A DNA stretch of 64,000 nt from Larsenimonas rhizosphaerae (GCF_023700005.1 NZ_JAMLJK010000001.1:1265366-1329365), one strand, 5' to 3'; positions 44,908 through 54,897 are shown, counted from the first letter of the stretch. Notes: a model not told the origin generated them from the letters alone. Translations and numbers: made by a program.

Positions 44908-45977
44908 ACACTAAAATCAAGGTTCTGTGTGTGGACGATTCGGCGTTGATACGCAGTTTGATCACCGAAATCATCAATAGTCAGCCGGACATGGAGATGG
45001 TGGCAGCTGCGCCTGATCCGATCGTTGCCCGTGAGCTGATAAAAAAACATAACCCGGATGTCTTGACGCTTGATGTTGAAATGCCCCGCATGGATGGACT
45101 GGATTTTCTCGAGAAGCTGATGCGGCTTCGCCCCATGCCGGTGGTGATGGTGTCCTCGCTGACCGCACGCGGCTCCGAGGTGACCATGCGGGCGCTGGAG
45201 CTGGGGGCAGTGGACTTTGTCACGAAGCCGCAGCTGGGGATTCGTGATGGAATGCTTGAATATACAGCGGCCATTTCCGACAAGATACGGGCAGCATCAC
45301 GTGCCAAGTTGAAACGTCTTGTGCCGCAGTGCAAACAGGGGGCGCCTGTACGGCCGTCGGTGCGTACTCCTTTTCTGTCCAGTGAAAAGCTCTTTATTGT
45401 GGGTTCTTCAACCGGGGGGACCGAGGCCATACGCGAATTCCTGATGCCACTGCCGTCCGACAGTCCTGCGGTGGTCATTACCCAGCACATGCCGGCAGGG
45501 TTTACGCGCTCCTTTGCTGAACGAATGGACTCCCTGTGTGCCATTACGGTCAAGGAGGCCGAGCACGGCGAGCGTGTGCTGCCGGGCCATGCCTATATAG
45601 CTCCTGGCGGTGATGCGCATCTGAAGCTTTCAAGAAGTGGTGCCAACTACGTGGTCGAGCTTGAATACAGCGATCCTGTAAACCGTCATCGTCCTTCCTG
45701 TGATGTTTTATTTGATTCAGCTGCTAAAAATGCGGGCAAAAATGCCGTTGGTATCATCCTGACGGGGATGGGAAAGGATGGTGCTGCCGGTCTTCTTAGA
45801 ATGAAGCAGGCTGGTGCACACACCCTGGCCCAGGATGAAGCAACCTGCGTGGTCTTCGGGATGCCGCGCGAAGCGATTGCTCTGGGGGCTGCCGATGAAA
45901 TCGTACCTATTACGTCAATGTGCGAACGGGCGATGGCCTGTCTGAACGGGGCCAATCGGCAGAATCTGCGCGTTTAA
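44904..45977 (+). CDS. cheB: Chemotaxis methylesterase CheB
   Basis: Phosphorylation-activated enzyme removing receptor methyl groups. The 357-residue protein has a receiver domain ([21 protein letters not shown]) and an esterase domain with Ser in [10 protein letters not shown], His in TQHMPAGFT and Asp in [10 protein letters not shown]. The TTG start at 44904 overlaps the cheD stop and follows AAAGGGGTA. Confidence 0.97.
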   Translation: MNTKIKVLCVDDSALIRSLITEIINSQPDMEMVAAAPDPIVARELIKKHNPDVLTLDVEMPRMDGLDFLEKLMRLRPMPVVMVSSLTARGSEVTMRALELGAVDFVTKPQLGIRDGMLEYTAAISDKIRAASRAKLKRLVPQCKQGAPVRPSVRTPFLSSEKLFIVGSSTGGTEAIREFLMPLPSDSPAVVITQHMPAGFTRSFAERMDSLCAITVKEAEHGERVLPGHAYIAPGGDAHLKLSRSGANYVVELEYSDPVNRHRPSCDVLFDSAAKNAGKNAVGIILTGMGKDGAAGLLRMKQAGAHTLAQDEATCVVFGMPREAIALGAADEIVPITSMCERAMACLNGANRQNLRV

Positions 45978-46020
45978 GGCGCTGATATTGAATTAACCGG
46001 TAATTAATCAGGATGACGAC

Positions 46021-46410
46021 ATGAGCAATAAAAACATCAAGATTCTGGTAGTGGATGACTTTCCGACCATGCGTCGTATTGTTCGCAACCTTTTGAAGGA
46101 ACTTGGCTATACCAATGTTGAAGAAGCAGAAGATGGCCAACAGGGGCTTGAAAAGCTCAAGGCCGGTAGTTTCGAATTTGTTGTATCCGACTGGAACATG
46201 CCCAACCTTGACGGGCTTGAAATGCTCAAGTGCATCCGGGCTGATGGTGCGCTGTCTCATCTTCCCGTGCTGATGGTTACTGCAGAGGCGAAGAAGGAAA
46301 ATATCATTGCGGCAGCCCAGGCCGGTGCCAATGGCTATGTCGTTAAACCTTTCACCGCTGCCACGCTCGAAGAAAAGTTGAACAAGATCTTCGAGAAGCT
46401 GGGCAAGTAA
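46021..46410 (+). CDS. cheY: Chemotaxis response regulator CheY
   Basis: Phospho-CheY binds the FliM switch and reverses flagellar rotation. The 129-residue protein has [14 protein letters not shown], phospho-Asp in [10 protein letters not shown], Thr in [10 protein letters not shown] and Lys in VVKPFTAAT. The last about 35 residues are almost identical to E. coli CheY as I remember it. It starts 43 bases after cheB and precedes cheZ. Confidence 0.98.
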   Translation: MSNKNIKILVVDDFPTMRRIVRNLLKELGYTNVEEAEDGQQGLEKLKAGSFEFVVSDWNMPNLDGLEMLKCIRADGALSHLPVLMVTAEAKKENIIAAAQAGANGYVVKPFTAATLEEKLNKIFEKLGK

Positions 46411-46439
46411 CTGATCAACGCTGAAAGGGGGGATGGGTG

Positions 46440-47096
46440 ATGACAGGTGATACTCAGCGGGCCGCCACACACGAAGATGATGTAATTTCGCAGATAGGTA
46501 AACTGACGCGAGTACTGCATGAAAGCATGCGGGATCTGGGGCTCGATCGTGAAGTCGAGAAGGCCGCACAGGCAATCCCCGATGCGCGTGACAGGCTCAA
46601 CTACATTGCAACGATGACCGAACAGGCTGCTGAGCGCTCGCTTAATGCCATCGATGTCGCGCAGCCGTTGCAGGACAGGATCGAAGAAATAGCGCTTGAG
46701 CTCGATGCGCGGTGGGTAAGCTGGTTTGATTCACCCATCGAGCTGGACGATGCCAAGGAGCTGGTCAATGACACGCGGGCCTATCTTCGATGGGTACCCG
46801 AGCAGACCAAGGCCACCAACGCGCAGCTGCTTGATATCATGATGGCACAGGATTTTCAGGATCTGACCGGTCAGGTCATCAAGCGAATGGTCGATGTGAT
46901 CCGTGAAATAGAACAGCAGCTGGTGCAGGTACTGCTGAATAATATCCCCGAGGATACTCGTGCCAAGCTGACGGCCGAAAACGAGGAAAAGACCAGGAAC
47001 TCGTTGCTCAACGGACCACAGGTCGATACAACCAAGGCCGATGTCGTGGCGGATCAATCTCAGGTCGATGATCTGCTGGATAGTCTGGGGTTCTAG
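46440..47096 (+). CDS. cheZ: Chemotaxis phosphatase CheZ
   Basis: Dephosphorylates CheY-P. The 218-residue protein is a long helical hairpin; the catalytic segment is [17 protein letters not shown] (Asp and Gln), and the C-terminal CheY-binding peptide [11 protein letters not shown] is intact. The ATG at 46440 sits 7 bases after AAGGGGGG, better than the GTG at 46437. Confidence 0.96.
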   Translation: MTGDTQRAATHEDDVISQIGKLTRVLHESMRDLGLDREVEKAAQAIPDARDRLNYIATMTEQAAERSLNAIDVAQPLQDRIEEIALELDARWVSWFDSPIELDDAKELVNDTRAYLRWVPEQTKATNAQLLDIMMAQDFQDLTGQVIKRMVDVIREIEQQLVQVLLNNIPEDTRAKLTAENEEKTRNSLLNGPQVDTTKADVVADQSQVDDLLDSLGF

Positions 47097-47124
47097 CCAT
47101 AACCACCCGTCATGCCCTTTCTCC

Positions 47125-47159
47125 CGCGCGAATTGCAAAACAGCTTGGCGATTCGCGCG
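47125..47159 (+). terminator. Hairpin between cheZ and flhB
   Basis: CGCGCGAAT pairs with ATTCGCGCG around a 17-base loop; TTATTT follows. A weak terminator or a regulatory stem. Confidence 0.42.
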
Positions 47160-47241
47160 TTATTTCATCAATCGTTATTCCCCCCTCTCGTCACAATACA
47201 TTCCAGCAGGGCTACCGGTTAACACCAACCGAGGTCAGGGA

Positions 47242-48396
47242 ATGGCTGACGACAGCGATCAGGAAAAGACAGAAGAACCCACACCACGAAAACTCGAGAA
47301 GGCACGAGAGGATGGTCAGGTAGCACGCTCGCGTGAACTCTCGACCTTCATGATGCTGCTCATTGGTGTGGGTACCTTCTGGATCATGGCCGGCTGGTTT
47401 GGTGAGCAGATGACCTCGGTCATGGGCCAGGGCTTCCGGTTTGGTCGTGAAGAAGCCTTTGATACGTCTCGCTTGTTCATTCATATGGTCAATCTGCTCG
47501 AAGCAGCAGCGCTGGGCATTGCTCCCATGATGCTGGTGTTGACCATTACTGCTCTGATCGCACCCGCCATGCTGGGCGGATGGCTTTTTTCGACCAAATC
47601 CCTGACGCCTGACCTCAAGAAGCTCGATCCCATCAAGGGGCTCAAGCGGGTGTTCTCGACCCAGGCACTTGCAGAGCTCGCCAAGGGGATCGCCAAGGCA
47701 GTACTGGTTGGTGCGATTACATCCGGCTTCATTTATTTCTTTCTTGGGCAGCTTCTCGGGCTCGCCAATGAAAGCGGCTTCAGTGGCATTGCCCATTCAA
47801 TGAAGTTGATTCTGTTGTGCTGCACCCTGATCGTCATGGGGTTTTTGATTGTCGTGGGCATTGATGTGCCTTACCAGATCTGGTCTCACAACAAGAAACT
47901 GCGCATGAGCCTGGATGACATCAAAAAAGAGCACAAGGAATCCGAAGGTGACCCGCAGATCAAGGCGCGTATACGCCAGCAGCAGCAGGCCATGGCGCGT
48001 AACCGGATGATGAGCAAGGTGCCTACGGCTGACGTCATCGTGACCAACCCGACCCATTATGCGGTGGCTCTAGCCTACAGCGACGACATGGGCGCCCCCA
48101 CGGTTGTTGCAAAGGGAACCGATCACATTGCAGAGAAGATCAAGGAGCTTGGTCGTGAGAACCGGGTGCCTGTCCTTGAGGCACCACCGCTGGCACGTGC
48201 ATTGCACTATCACGTGGACCTTGATCGTGAAATCCCGGGGCAGCTTTATGCTGCCGTAGCCGAGGTGCTGGCCTGGGTTTATCAGTTGAAACGTTACAAA
48301 TCCGAAGGAGGCGACCGCCCCGGCCAACCCACCAATCTGCCGGTGCCAGTTGATATGGATATTCCTTCGATTACCAAAGGTGATGACGCACCATGA
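47242..48396 (+). CDS. flhB: Flagellar export switch protein FlhB
   Basis: Membrane part of the export gate that changes specificity from rod/hook to filament. The 384-residue protein begins ADDSDQEKTEEPTPRKLEKA, has four membrane segments and the self-cleaving NPTH motif (VTNPTHYAVALAY). The ATG at 47242 follows GTCAGGGA; the open frame upstream of it overlaps cheZ and is not used. Overlaps flhA by ATGA. Confidence 0.97.
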   Translation: MADDSDQEKTEEPTPRKLEKAREDGQVARSRELSTFMMLLIGVGTFWIMAGWFGEQMTSVMGQGFRFGREEAFDTSRLFIHMVNLLEAAALGIAPMMLVLTITALIAPAMLGGWLFSTKSLTPDLKKLDPIKGLKRVFSTQALAELAKGIAKAVLVGAITSGFIYFFLGQLLGLANESGFSGIAHSMKLILLCCTLIVMGFLIVVGIDVPYQIWSHNKKLRMSLDDIKKEHKESEGDPQIKARIRQQQQAMARNRMMSKVPTADVIVTNPTHYAVALAYSDDMGAPTVVAKGTDHIAEKIKELGRENRVPVLEAPPLARALHYHVDLDREIPGQLYAAVAEVLAWVYQLKRYKSEGGDRPGQPTNLPVPVDMDIPSITKGDDAP

Positions 48397-50492
48397 ATTC
48401 CCTGACCTCGCTTCTGGGCCGCGCCGGCCTGCAGAATTCCAGCCAGTTGAAGTTTTTGGCGGGGCCGATTCTGATCATCATGATTCTGTCGATGATGATC
48501 CTTCCGCTGCCGCCGTTCATTCTTGATGTGCTTTTTACCTTTAATATTGCGCTGGCCATCATGGTGCTGCTGGTCAGCATGTTCACGACCAAGCCGCTCG
48601 AATTTGCTGCCTTTCCCGCCGTTCTGCTGTTTTCAACGCTGTTACGCCTGTCGTTGAACGTGGCATCGACCCGTGTCGTACTGATGAACGGGCATGAGGG
48701 AGGAGATGCTGCCGGTGCCGTCATCCAGGCCTTCGGCGAATTCCTGATTGGTGGCAACTTTGCCGTAGGCCTGGTGGTATTCATTATCCTGGTAGTCATC
48801 AACTTCATGGTTATTACCAAGGGGGCCGGGCGTATTGCGGAAGTAGGTGCTCGTTTTACCCTCGATGCGATGCCCGGTAAGCAGATGGCCATCGATGCTG
48901 ACCTTAATGCAGGTCTGATTGACGAATCGACGGCCAAGCAGCGTCGCTCGGAAATTTCCCAGGAAGCAGATTTCTTCGGTTCCATGGATGGTGCGAGCAA
49001 GTTTGTTCGGGGAGACGCCGTAGCCGGCATCCTGATCATGGTAATCAACATCATTGGCGGGCTGATCGTAGGGGTGGCGCAGCATGGTCTGGACATGGGC
49101 ACGGCAGCGCGTACCTACACGCTACTGACCATTGGTGATGGCCTGGTAGCCCAGATTCCCGCACTGGTCATTTCAACCGCTGCGGGTGTGACCGTTTCGC
49201 GCGTCAATACCGAGCAGGATGTCGGACAACAGCTGATCGGTCAGCTTTTTACCAATCCACGAGTCATGTTTCTCAGTGCAGCAGTGATGGGGCTTCTCGG
49301 GCTGGTGCCGGGCATGCCCAATTTTGTCTTTCTGATGTTTACCGCCGTGCTGGGTGGGATTGGCTGGTATCTGACCAAACAGAATTCGGCGGCCATCGTT
49401 CAGGAGGCTGCTGCCCAGCGCAAGACACAGGCGGCTGCCGCATCTGATCCTGAGGCGGGTGAAGCAAGCTGGGACGATGTGCAGATGGTGGATCCGCTCG
49501 GTCTTGAAGTAGGGCACCGTCTGATCTCACTGGTCGATGCCCAGCAAAGCGGTGAGCTGCTGAAACGCATCAAGAGTGTTCGCAAGAAGTATGCTCAGGA
49601 GATCGGCTTTCTGCCGCCGGTGGTGCATATCCGGGATAACCTCAAGTTTCAGCCTCAGGCTTATCGAATTACCATGAAAGGGGTCGAAATAGGACGAGGA
49701 GAGTCCTGGCCGGGCCAGTGGCTTGCCATTGACCCCGGTGAGGCCAGCGGCAAGCTGGAAGGTCGCAAGACCACTGATCCGGCCTTTGGGCTGCCGGCGA
49801 CCTGGATCAATGACAGTCAGCGCGATCAGGCGCAGATGCTCGGCTATACCGTGGTGGATGCCAGCACGGTGGTGGCTACCCACCTCAATCATCTGATGAG
49901 TGAGCATGCCAGTGAAATGCTGGGCCGTCAGGAGGTCCAGAAGCTGCTGGACCGCCTCAGCAAGGAAGATGCCTCGCTGGTTGAAGATGTCGTACCGAAA
50001 TCGCTCAGCCTCAGTGTGTTGCAGCGGATATTGCAAAATCTGCTGGATGAGGGTGTATCCATTCGGGACATGCGCACGATTCTGGATACGCTGGCCGAGC
50101 ACACCGTCAATACCAAGGATCCTTCTGAGCTGGTGGCCGCCATCCGCGTTGCGCTTGGCCGCTCGATTACACAGCATTATTTTGCCAATGAAGACCCCAT
50201 TCGTGTCATGGGGCTTGATGGCCAGCTTGAGCAGATGATGGGGCAGGCCATGAACAATGGTGGCGGGCTTGAACCAGGCCTGGCCGATACGCTGATGCAA
50301 CAGGTGGCTGAAGCGACGGCCCGGATGGAAGCTCAGGGCCTTCCTGCCGTGATGGTTGTCCAGCATCACCTGCGTACCCTGATGTCCCGCTTTCTACGCC
50401 GTCAGATCCGGCAGCTTGTCGTGTTGTCACAGGCTGAAATTCCTGATGATCGCACCGTGCGTATCGAGATCATGATTGGAGGTCGTTCATGA
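48393..50492 (+). CDS. flhA: Flagellar export gate protein FlhA
   Basis: Nonameric export-gate protein coupling proton flow to secretion. The 699-residue protein has eight membrane segments in the first 330 residues, the FHIPEP signature region (ARFTLDAMPGKQMAIDADLNAG), and a large cytoplasmic domain (residues about 350-699). Coupled to flhB and flhF by ATGA overlaps. Confidence 0.98.
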   Translation: MNSLTSLLGRAGLQNSSQLKFLAGPILIIMILSMMILPLPPFILDVLFTFNIALAIMVLLVSMFTTKPLEFAAFPAVLLFSTLLRLSLNVASTRVVLMNGHEGGDAAGAVIQAFGEFLIGGNFAVGLVVFIILVVINFMVITKGAGRIAEVGARFTLDAMPGKQMAIDADLNAGLIDESTAKQRRSEISQEADFFGSMDGASKFVRGDAVAGILIMVINIIGGLIVGVAQHGLDMGTAARTYTLLTIGDGLVAQIPALVISTAAGVTVSRVNTEQDVGQQLIGQLFTNPRVMFLSAAVMGLLGLVPGMPNFVFLMFTAVLGGIGWYLTKQNSAAIVQEAAAQRKTQAAAASDPEAGEASWDDVQMVDPLGLEVGHRLISLVDAQQSGELLKRIKSVRKKYAQEIGFLPPVVHIRDNLKFQPQAYRITMKGVEIGRGESWPGQWLAIDPGEASGKLEGRKTTDPAFGLPATWINDSQRDQAQMLGYTVVDASTVVATHLNHLMSEHASEMLGRQEVQKLLDRLSKEDASLVEDVVPKSLSLSVLQRILQNLLDEGVSIRDMRTILDTLAEHTVNTKDPSELVAAIRVALGRSITQHYFANEDPIRVMGLDGQLEQMMGQAMNNGGGLEPGLADTLMQQVAEATARMEAQGLPAVMVVQHHLRTLMSRFLRRQIRQLVVLSQAEIPDDRTVRIEIMIGGRS

Positions 50493-52699
50493 ATACCCGA
50501 CAGTTTTTTGCGCCGACTCACCGTGAAGCCATGCGTCGCCTTCGGGCCGAGCTGGGAAATGAAGCCATGATACTTTCCAGTCGCAACATTGATGGCGGCG
50601 TGGAGGTCATTGCGCTGCTTGATTATGAAGAGACGGCGTCAACACCACCGGCGGTAACCACGGGTGATACTCCCTCTGATGTAATGGCGCAGCCTGACTC
50701 ATCTATGGTGGCAGTGGAGGGGGATGCTCAAAAGATGATGGCATCGCTGCTCAGTGAAATGCAGTCCATGAAAGCCGTGCTGACGGATAAAGGGATGGCT
50801 GGAAAGCGTCAAACCATGGTCAGCCCCGAGGACGCCTTTGTACGCTCAGGACTTGGACACGGACTGAGTGAGGCGCTGTGCCGAACGTTATGGACACAGA
50901 CTGTCGACAAGGCACACCTGAGTTGCGATGAGCGCATGAAGGCAGGCCTGACGGATGTATTGTCAGTCAACCCGCATGATGAATGGCTGACTCGCGGGGG
51001 GATCTTCGCATTGGTAGGGCCGACCGGGGTAGGCAAGACGACCACCGTGGCCAAGCTGACGGCTCGTTTTTCATTACGGGGCAGCAAGGACAGTATTGCC
51101 TTGATAACAACCGACACTCACCGGGTCGGTGGACGGGAGCAGCTACTGACCTATGGTCGTCTGTTCGGTGTTGAGGCACATGCAGCGAGGTCGCAGGAAG
51201 AGCTGGCTGCACTGGTGGAAAGCCTGTCTCACAAGCGACTTATCCTGATTGATACCGTCGGTGTCGGGCAGCGGGATCAGCGAGTGAGCGAGCAGCTTGC
51301 CATGCTGCCACTTCAGAATCCGAGGCTCAGGCCCATTCTTGTACTCGACAGCACCCGTCATGGCGATACGCTGGACGATGTTGCCCGTGTCTACCATGAG
51401 GCGCTGTCGGCGTTGCCGGGCGGGCGGGTTGCGGACTGCATCCTTTCAAAGACGGACGAGGCCCTGCATATCAGTAGTGCCGTGGATGTTGCCGCACGGC
51501 GCCATCTCAACATCCTGTGCCTGACCAACGGCCAGAACATTACCGAGCATTTGAGCTGGTATCGCTCTGACGCGCTGGTGCAATACGTGTTTGCTCCCCG
51601 CGAAGAAACTGCGTTCAGTCTGCCTGAAGCCTCACTGGCTTATGGTGGGGGAACGCCTGTATCCGTGCCTGCGCAGTGGGCCGGTCAGTTACTGCGTGAA
51701 GGAAAGCGCCTCAACGCCTGTGTTCATTATCTGCGAGATCAGGTCGGCGGTTTCCGAACACTTGAAACCCTGTGGCGCAATGAGCGTGATGCTCAGGCGC
51801 TGACCGAACCTGCTGTCCAGCTTCAGGAGTTGACGCAGTCGCCCGCCGCCAGCGGGAGGCTGGACGTGTTCTGGCAGCGCAAGAGCAATAACGTAACCCG
51901 GCCGGCGTTCATTTTTGCCGAGGCGAATGAATTGCCCTGCGTGACCTTCCTGCCGCGCAAGGGATTGCCGGTCTCGATGGCCGGCCGCTCGATATGGCTG
52001 GGTGATCAGTTGCCGGAGGCGCGCATTCGCCATCACTTTTCTCAGCTGCCGGATGCGACTACCCGGCAGGCACTGGAGCAGTTCGGTGTAGGCTGGCGCG
52101 CACTGGTGCGAGGCAATATGAAAATCGAGCATCGTGGTGAGCGCATGACGATGCAGCAGCTGAGTGATGAAATGACCTTCGAGCGGGCAGGGCAGTTCAA
52201 GTACAAGGATCAGGAAACCGAGCTTGAGCTGGGCTGGCTGGACGCTTCGGTTGACGGTGCCGGCCCCGCGCAGCGGGTTCATCTGATCATTGCACGTATT
52301 GTCGACCCGGTAACGCGAGAGCTGCTGACAAGTCGATATGGTCTTGATCAGGGCGTTCTGTCATCGGCCGAGTACAGCCAGGATCTGGCCTTGTGGATTC
52401 AGCGTGTGCTGGCGGTTGAAGCGCAGGCGCCGCTGATGCGAAAGGCGGAAAACGAGCTGGGGCAGGAAACCTTTGCTTCCGACTCGCTGATTCGTTCATT
52501 TGCAGCGGCTCAGGCCTCACTGGTGGCCTGGCGACTCAAGAACGATGGCAGTGATGAGGGGCGTATCATGCGCGACCAGGTATTGAAGATTACTCGATCT
52601 GGCCGGCAAGCCAGTGCTCAGGGCATGTTGAAGGCAACGCTTAAGCTGTGTGCGATGGTGGATGCGCTGGGGCAGTGTGCGCTGGCAGAGGCATGCTGA
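50489..52699 (+). CDS. flhF: Flagellar GTPase FlhF with long C-terminal extension
   Basis: SRP-type GTPase, in polar flagellates a place and number determinant. The 736-residue protein is far longer than usual (about 370-500). Residues 1-150 hold a B-like region, then the NG domain: G1 GPTGVGKT (177-184), G3 DTVG (255-258; usually DTAG), G4 SKTDE (320-324; usually TKLDE) and CLTNGQNI. Residues about 385-736 match no domain I know. No fleN/flhG follows; flhE does. Overlaps flhA by ATGA. Confidence 0.92.
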   Translation: MNTRQFFAPTHREAMRRLRAELGNEAMILSSRNIDGGVEVIALLDYEETASTPPAVTTGDTPSDVMAQPDSSMVAVEGDAQKMMASLLSEMQSMKAVLTDKGMAGKRQTMVSPEDAFVRSGLGHGLSEALCRTLWTQTVDKAHLSCDERMKAGLTDVLSVNPHDEWLTRGGIFALVGPTGVGKTTTVAKLTARFSLRGSKDSIALITTDTHRVGGREQLLTYGRLFGVEAHAARSQEELAALVESLSHKRLILIDTVGVGQRDQRVSEQLAMLPLQNPRLRPILVLDSTRHGDTLDDVARVYHEALSALPGGRVADCILSKTDEALHISSAVDVAARRHLNILCLTNGQNITEHLSWYRSDALVQYVFAPREETAFSLPEASLAYGGGTPVSVPAQWAGQLLREGKRLNACVHYLRDQVGGFRTLETLWRNERDAQALTEPAVQLQELTQSPAASGRLDVFWQRKSNNVTRPAFIFAEANELPCVTFLPRKGLPVSMAGRSIWLGDQLPEARIRHHFSQLPDATTRQALEQFGVGWRALVRGNMKIEHRGERMTMQQLSDEMTFERAGQFKYKDQETELELGWLDASVDGAGPAQRVHLIIARIVDPVTRELLTSRYGLDQGVLSSAEYSQDLALWIQRVLAVEAQAPLMRKAENELGQETFASDSLIRSFAAAQASLVAWRLKNDGSDEGRIMRDQVLKITRSGRQASAQGMLKATLKLCAMVDALGQCALAEAC

Positions 52700-52702
52700 T
52701 CG

Positions 52703-53143
52703 ATGCGGCCCGATAAGTTTCTGATGCGTCGTCTTTCGGGATGCTTCAGCGCCGTCGTGCTTTCGCTGGTTTTCGTTCAGCCTGCCTCGGGCGCCTCGGG
52801 CGCATGGGTTGCAGACAGTGCTTCACTGACCATGACCCAGAAGCACTGGTTTTACTACTCCGAGCCGCTTATGGCGCCTGATGACTCCGGAAATCGGATG
52901 ATTACATCCGTAGGATGGCGATTCGAGGCATCACCTCATCCGGCCTTGCAGGCTGAGCTGTGCAGCACATCACGCACGCGCTGCATTAATCTGGGGAAGG
53001 AGCGCGGTCAGACACGAGCCTTCAGGGGATTGCCTGCTTCTGAAGTCATGCAGTTGCGTTTTTCCATGCCGGGGAAAGGGCGGCTACGTAAGGATGTGAA
53101 TATCAAAAATATACAGGTCATCGTCAATTACCATGAACGATGA
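52703..53143 (+). CDS. flhE: Flagellar periplasmic protein FlhE
   Basis: A 146-residue periplasmic protein with an N-terminal signal peptide (cleavage likely after PASGA). The mature part resembles enteric FlhE: GAWVADSAS at the start, VGWRFEASP, ELCSTSRTRC (two Cys) and the end IQVIVNY. In enterics FlhE limits proton leak through the export gate. It begins 3 bases after flhF, giving flhB-flhA-flhF-flhE. Confidence 0.85.
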   Translation: MRPDKFLMRRLSGCFSAVVLSLVFVQPASGASGAWVADSASLTMTQKHWFYYSEPLMAPDDSGNRMITSVGWRFEASPHPALQAELCSTSRTRCINLGKERGQTRAFRGLPASEVMQLRFSMPGKGRLRKDVNIKNIQVIVNYHER

Positions 53144-53158
53144 CCTTGTTCTGGCTGA

Positions 53159-53656
53159 TCAGGCCTGGCCATAGAGGTTTGATCCGCCTCGTGCATGGGT
53201 CTGCCCATTACGACCATACAGCGACATGCCCGCAGCGTTATGCAGAAAGCGCAGCGCGCGCTGGTTATAGTCGGCACGTATGCCAAGCTTCAGTCCGTTG
53301 GACTGATTGAGCTGACTTGCCTGCACTACCTTGCGTTTAAAATCACTCCACTGACGCCCCAGACCATTGTTATTCATCAGGGTGGTCATTGCCTGTGCAT
53401 GACGCTTGCCACCTGTGGCCTGGTCCACGATCGTCAGGCGCTTCTGGCTCAGGGATTCAAGCAATTCAGCCTGCGCCGTCTTTTCTTCGGTCAGACGCGT
53501 AAACTGCTCGATGTCGGTTGCCTCCACATTATCCAGCACTCGCTGTTCCTGTTGCAGAAGCACGATGAAGTGGTTAAGTGCCTTGTACTCTGCGACAAGC
53601 GCCTCAAGCAGCGGTTGGCGCAGAGGATGGCTGTGTGACGATGCAGTGGCGGTCAT
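53159..53656 (-). CDS. flgN: Flagellar export chaperone FlgN
   Basis: Cytoplasmic chaperone for FlgK and FlgL. The 165-residue, largely helical protein has the FlgN-like EALVAEYKALNHFIVLLQQEQRVL helix in its first third and polar, Gly/Asn-rich C-terminal residues. Transcribed after flgM with a 3-base gap and convergent with flhE. Identification rests on context and composition more than on hard motifs. Confidence 0.88.
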   Translation of the reverse strand: MTATASSHSHPLRQPLLEALVAEYKALNHFIVLLQQEQRVLDNVEATDIEQFTRLTEEKTAQAELLESLSQKRLTIVDQATGGKRHAQAMTTLMNNNGLGRQWSDFKRKVVQASQLNQSNGLKLGIRADYNQRALRFLHNAAGMSLYGRNGQTHARGGSNLYGQA

Positions 53657-53659
53657 GGT

Positions 53660-53932
53660 TTATTTTTCCGAGACAAGTTCCTGAGCACTGGCGATAAGGC
53701 CATCCGCAATCTTGCCGGCATCAACTTCAAAACGCCCTTCACGAATGGCCTGCTTGATTTCATCAACACGTGCCGTATTGATGTCCTGCGATGTATCAGC
53801 CGCGTTGGACGGCGTGAACCTGGCTGAGGCCGGCTGGCTGACAGCCTGAGTCTGTTCGCTTTCCTTTTTGGCAACGCCACGTGCTTCTGTGGACGGGATG
53901 CTGGCAGGAACAACGTTTGAATTGATTTTCAT
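53660..53932 (-). CDS. flgM: Anti-sigma-28 factor FlgM
   Basis: Holds FliA inactive until the hook is done and FlgM is exported. The 90-residue protein is disordered at its N-terminus (MKINSNVVPA) and has the FliA-binding helices at the end: ARVDEIKQAIREGRFEVDAGKIADGLIA in parts. Transcribed from a strong FliA-type promoter (53988-54014), which gives the expected feedback loop. Confidence 0.94.
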   Translation of the reverse strand: MKINSNVVPASIPSTEARGVAKKESEQTQAVSQPASARFTPSNAADTSQDINTARVDEIKQAIREGRFEVDAGKIADGLIASAQELVSEK

Positions 53933-53987
53933 CGTAAATAGCCCTTTGGAGATAATGTCGTGAGTCAGTATGTCTTTGATGTAGGCA

Positions 53988-54014
53988 TTATCGACGTAGA
54001 CAGGGCCGACTTTA
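53988..54014 (-). promoter_or_regulatory. FliA (sigma-28) promoter of flgM-flgN
   Basis: Read on the minus strand: TAAAGTCG (54007-54014), exactly 11 bases, GTCGATAA (53988-53995), against consensus TAAAGTTT and GCCGATAA. Thirteen of 16 bases agree. Confidence 0.85.
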
Positions 54015-54092
54015 TTGGGTTGAGGTGTATTTTCGTATCAAAGTGTTACGATTAACAGCCCTCATGCAACCAGCGAATGAGTAAAGTACCAG

Positions 54093-54830
54093 CTAGAAAT
54101 TCACCTGAACCTGATCAGGACCGGAAGCGATGCCTCTCAGGATGGTGCCGCGCGATGTCTTGATGCGAACGGATTCACCACGTGCGGCACCATTCAATGC
54201 AATGCCTGCGCTGGTTAAATGAAACCCCTGGCCCCTGGCAATGACGCGTACGTCATGTCCTCGCTTGATCACCTGAGGTGATTTCACCATGGAGGTCAGG
54301 ATGGGCGTATTCTGGCCAATGCGCCGTGTAGTGATCTGCCCTGTCAAAGTGTCTGCCGAGGTAGCCAGCCGGTTGGACAACGTGGTGAGGTCGCCGCTGA
54401 CTGCCACAAGATCCCCTGAAGTAATACGGTGTCCCGCATTCAAGGGGCTCCGGGCCACATAATACGTGCCCTGTACGCTTACATCGGCCTGGAAGTAGCG
54501 GGTTTCGGGTGGCGAGCCTGGGCACTTTACACCCACCGTGATTCGCCCCCATGGGCGTCCGGCTGTCGGCATGAATGGTGCCGCTACAGGGCAGGGACCC
54601 AGCGCGCCATGAGGCATGTGAACCGTTACATTTGCCTGTTCGGTACCCTGCAGGGCCCCCTGTTCCAGCACAAATGCCTTCAACTGCTCTTCAAGCACTG
54701 TATCCGGTGATGTCGATGAACCTGCCTGAGCCGTATTCACCACAGACAGGCATAGCCATACAAGGGCTGCTACGGAGAGGCGTACCCATTCTGTCGTTAT
54801 TTTGACCTGGCGCATGCCCGCAATCTTCAT
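54093..54830 (-). CDS. flgA: P-ring assembly chaperone FlgA
   Basis: Periplasmic chaperone helping FlgI form the P ring. The 245-residue protein has a signal peptide (cleavage near NTAQAG) and an SAF-type domain in the C-terminal half (YYVARSPLNAGHRITSGDLV, RRIGQNTPIL, then VRVIARGQGFHLTSAG). Start at 54830 follows GAGGGCCAGCC. Divergent from flgB. Confidence 0.94.
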   Translation of the reverse strand: MKIAGMRQVKITTEWVRLSVAALVWLCLSVVNTAQAGSSTSPDTVLEEQLKAFVLEQGALQGTEQANVTVHMPHGALGPCPVAAPFMPTAGRPWGRITVGVKCPGSPPETRYFQADVSVQGTYYVARSPLNAGHRITSGDLVAVSGDLTTLSNRLATSADTLTGQITTRRIGQNTPILTSMVKSPQVIKRGHDVRVIARGQGFHLTSAGIALNGAARGESVRIKTSRGTILRGIASGPDQVQVNF

Positions 54831-54897
54831 GGCTGGCCCTCGGTAGACGTGCGTATCGAAAAGTTACGCCATCCTATAAAAATTACCATTGGTTACA

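Noticed and set aside
47041-47241. Longer N-terminus for FlhB
   Set aside because: It overlaps cheZ, and FlhB proteins start at the MADDSDQEKTEEPTP segment with its own ribosome binding site.
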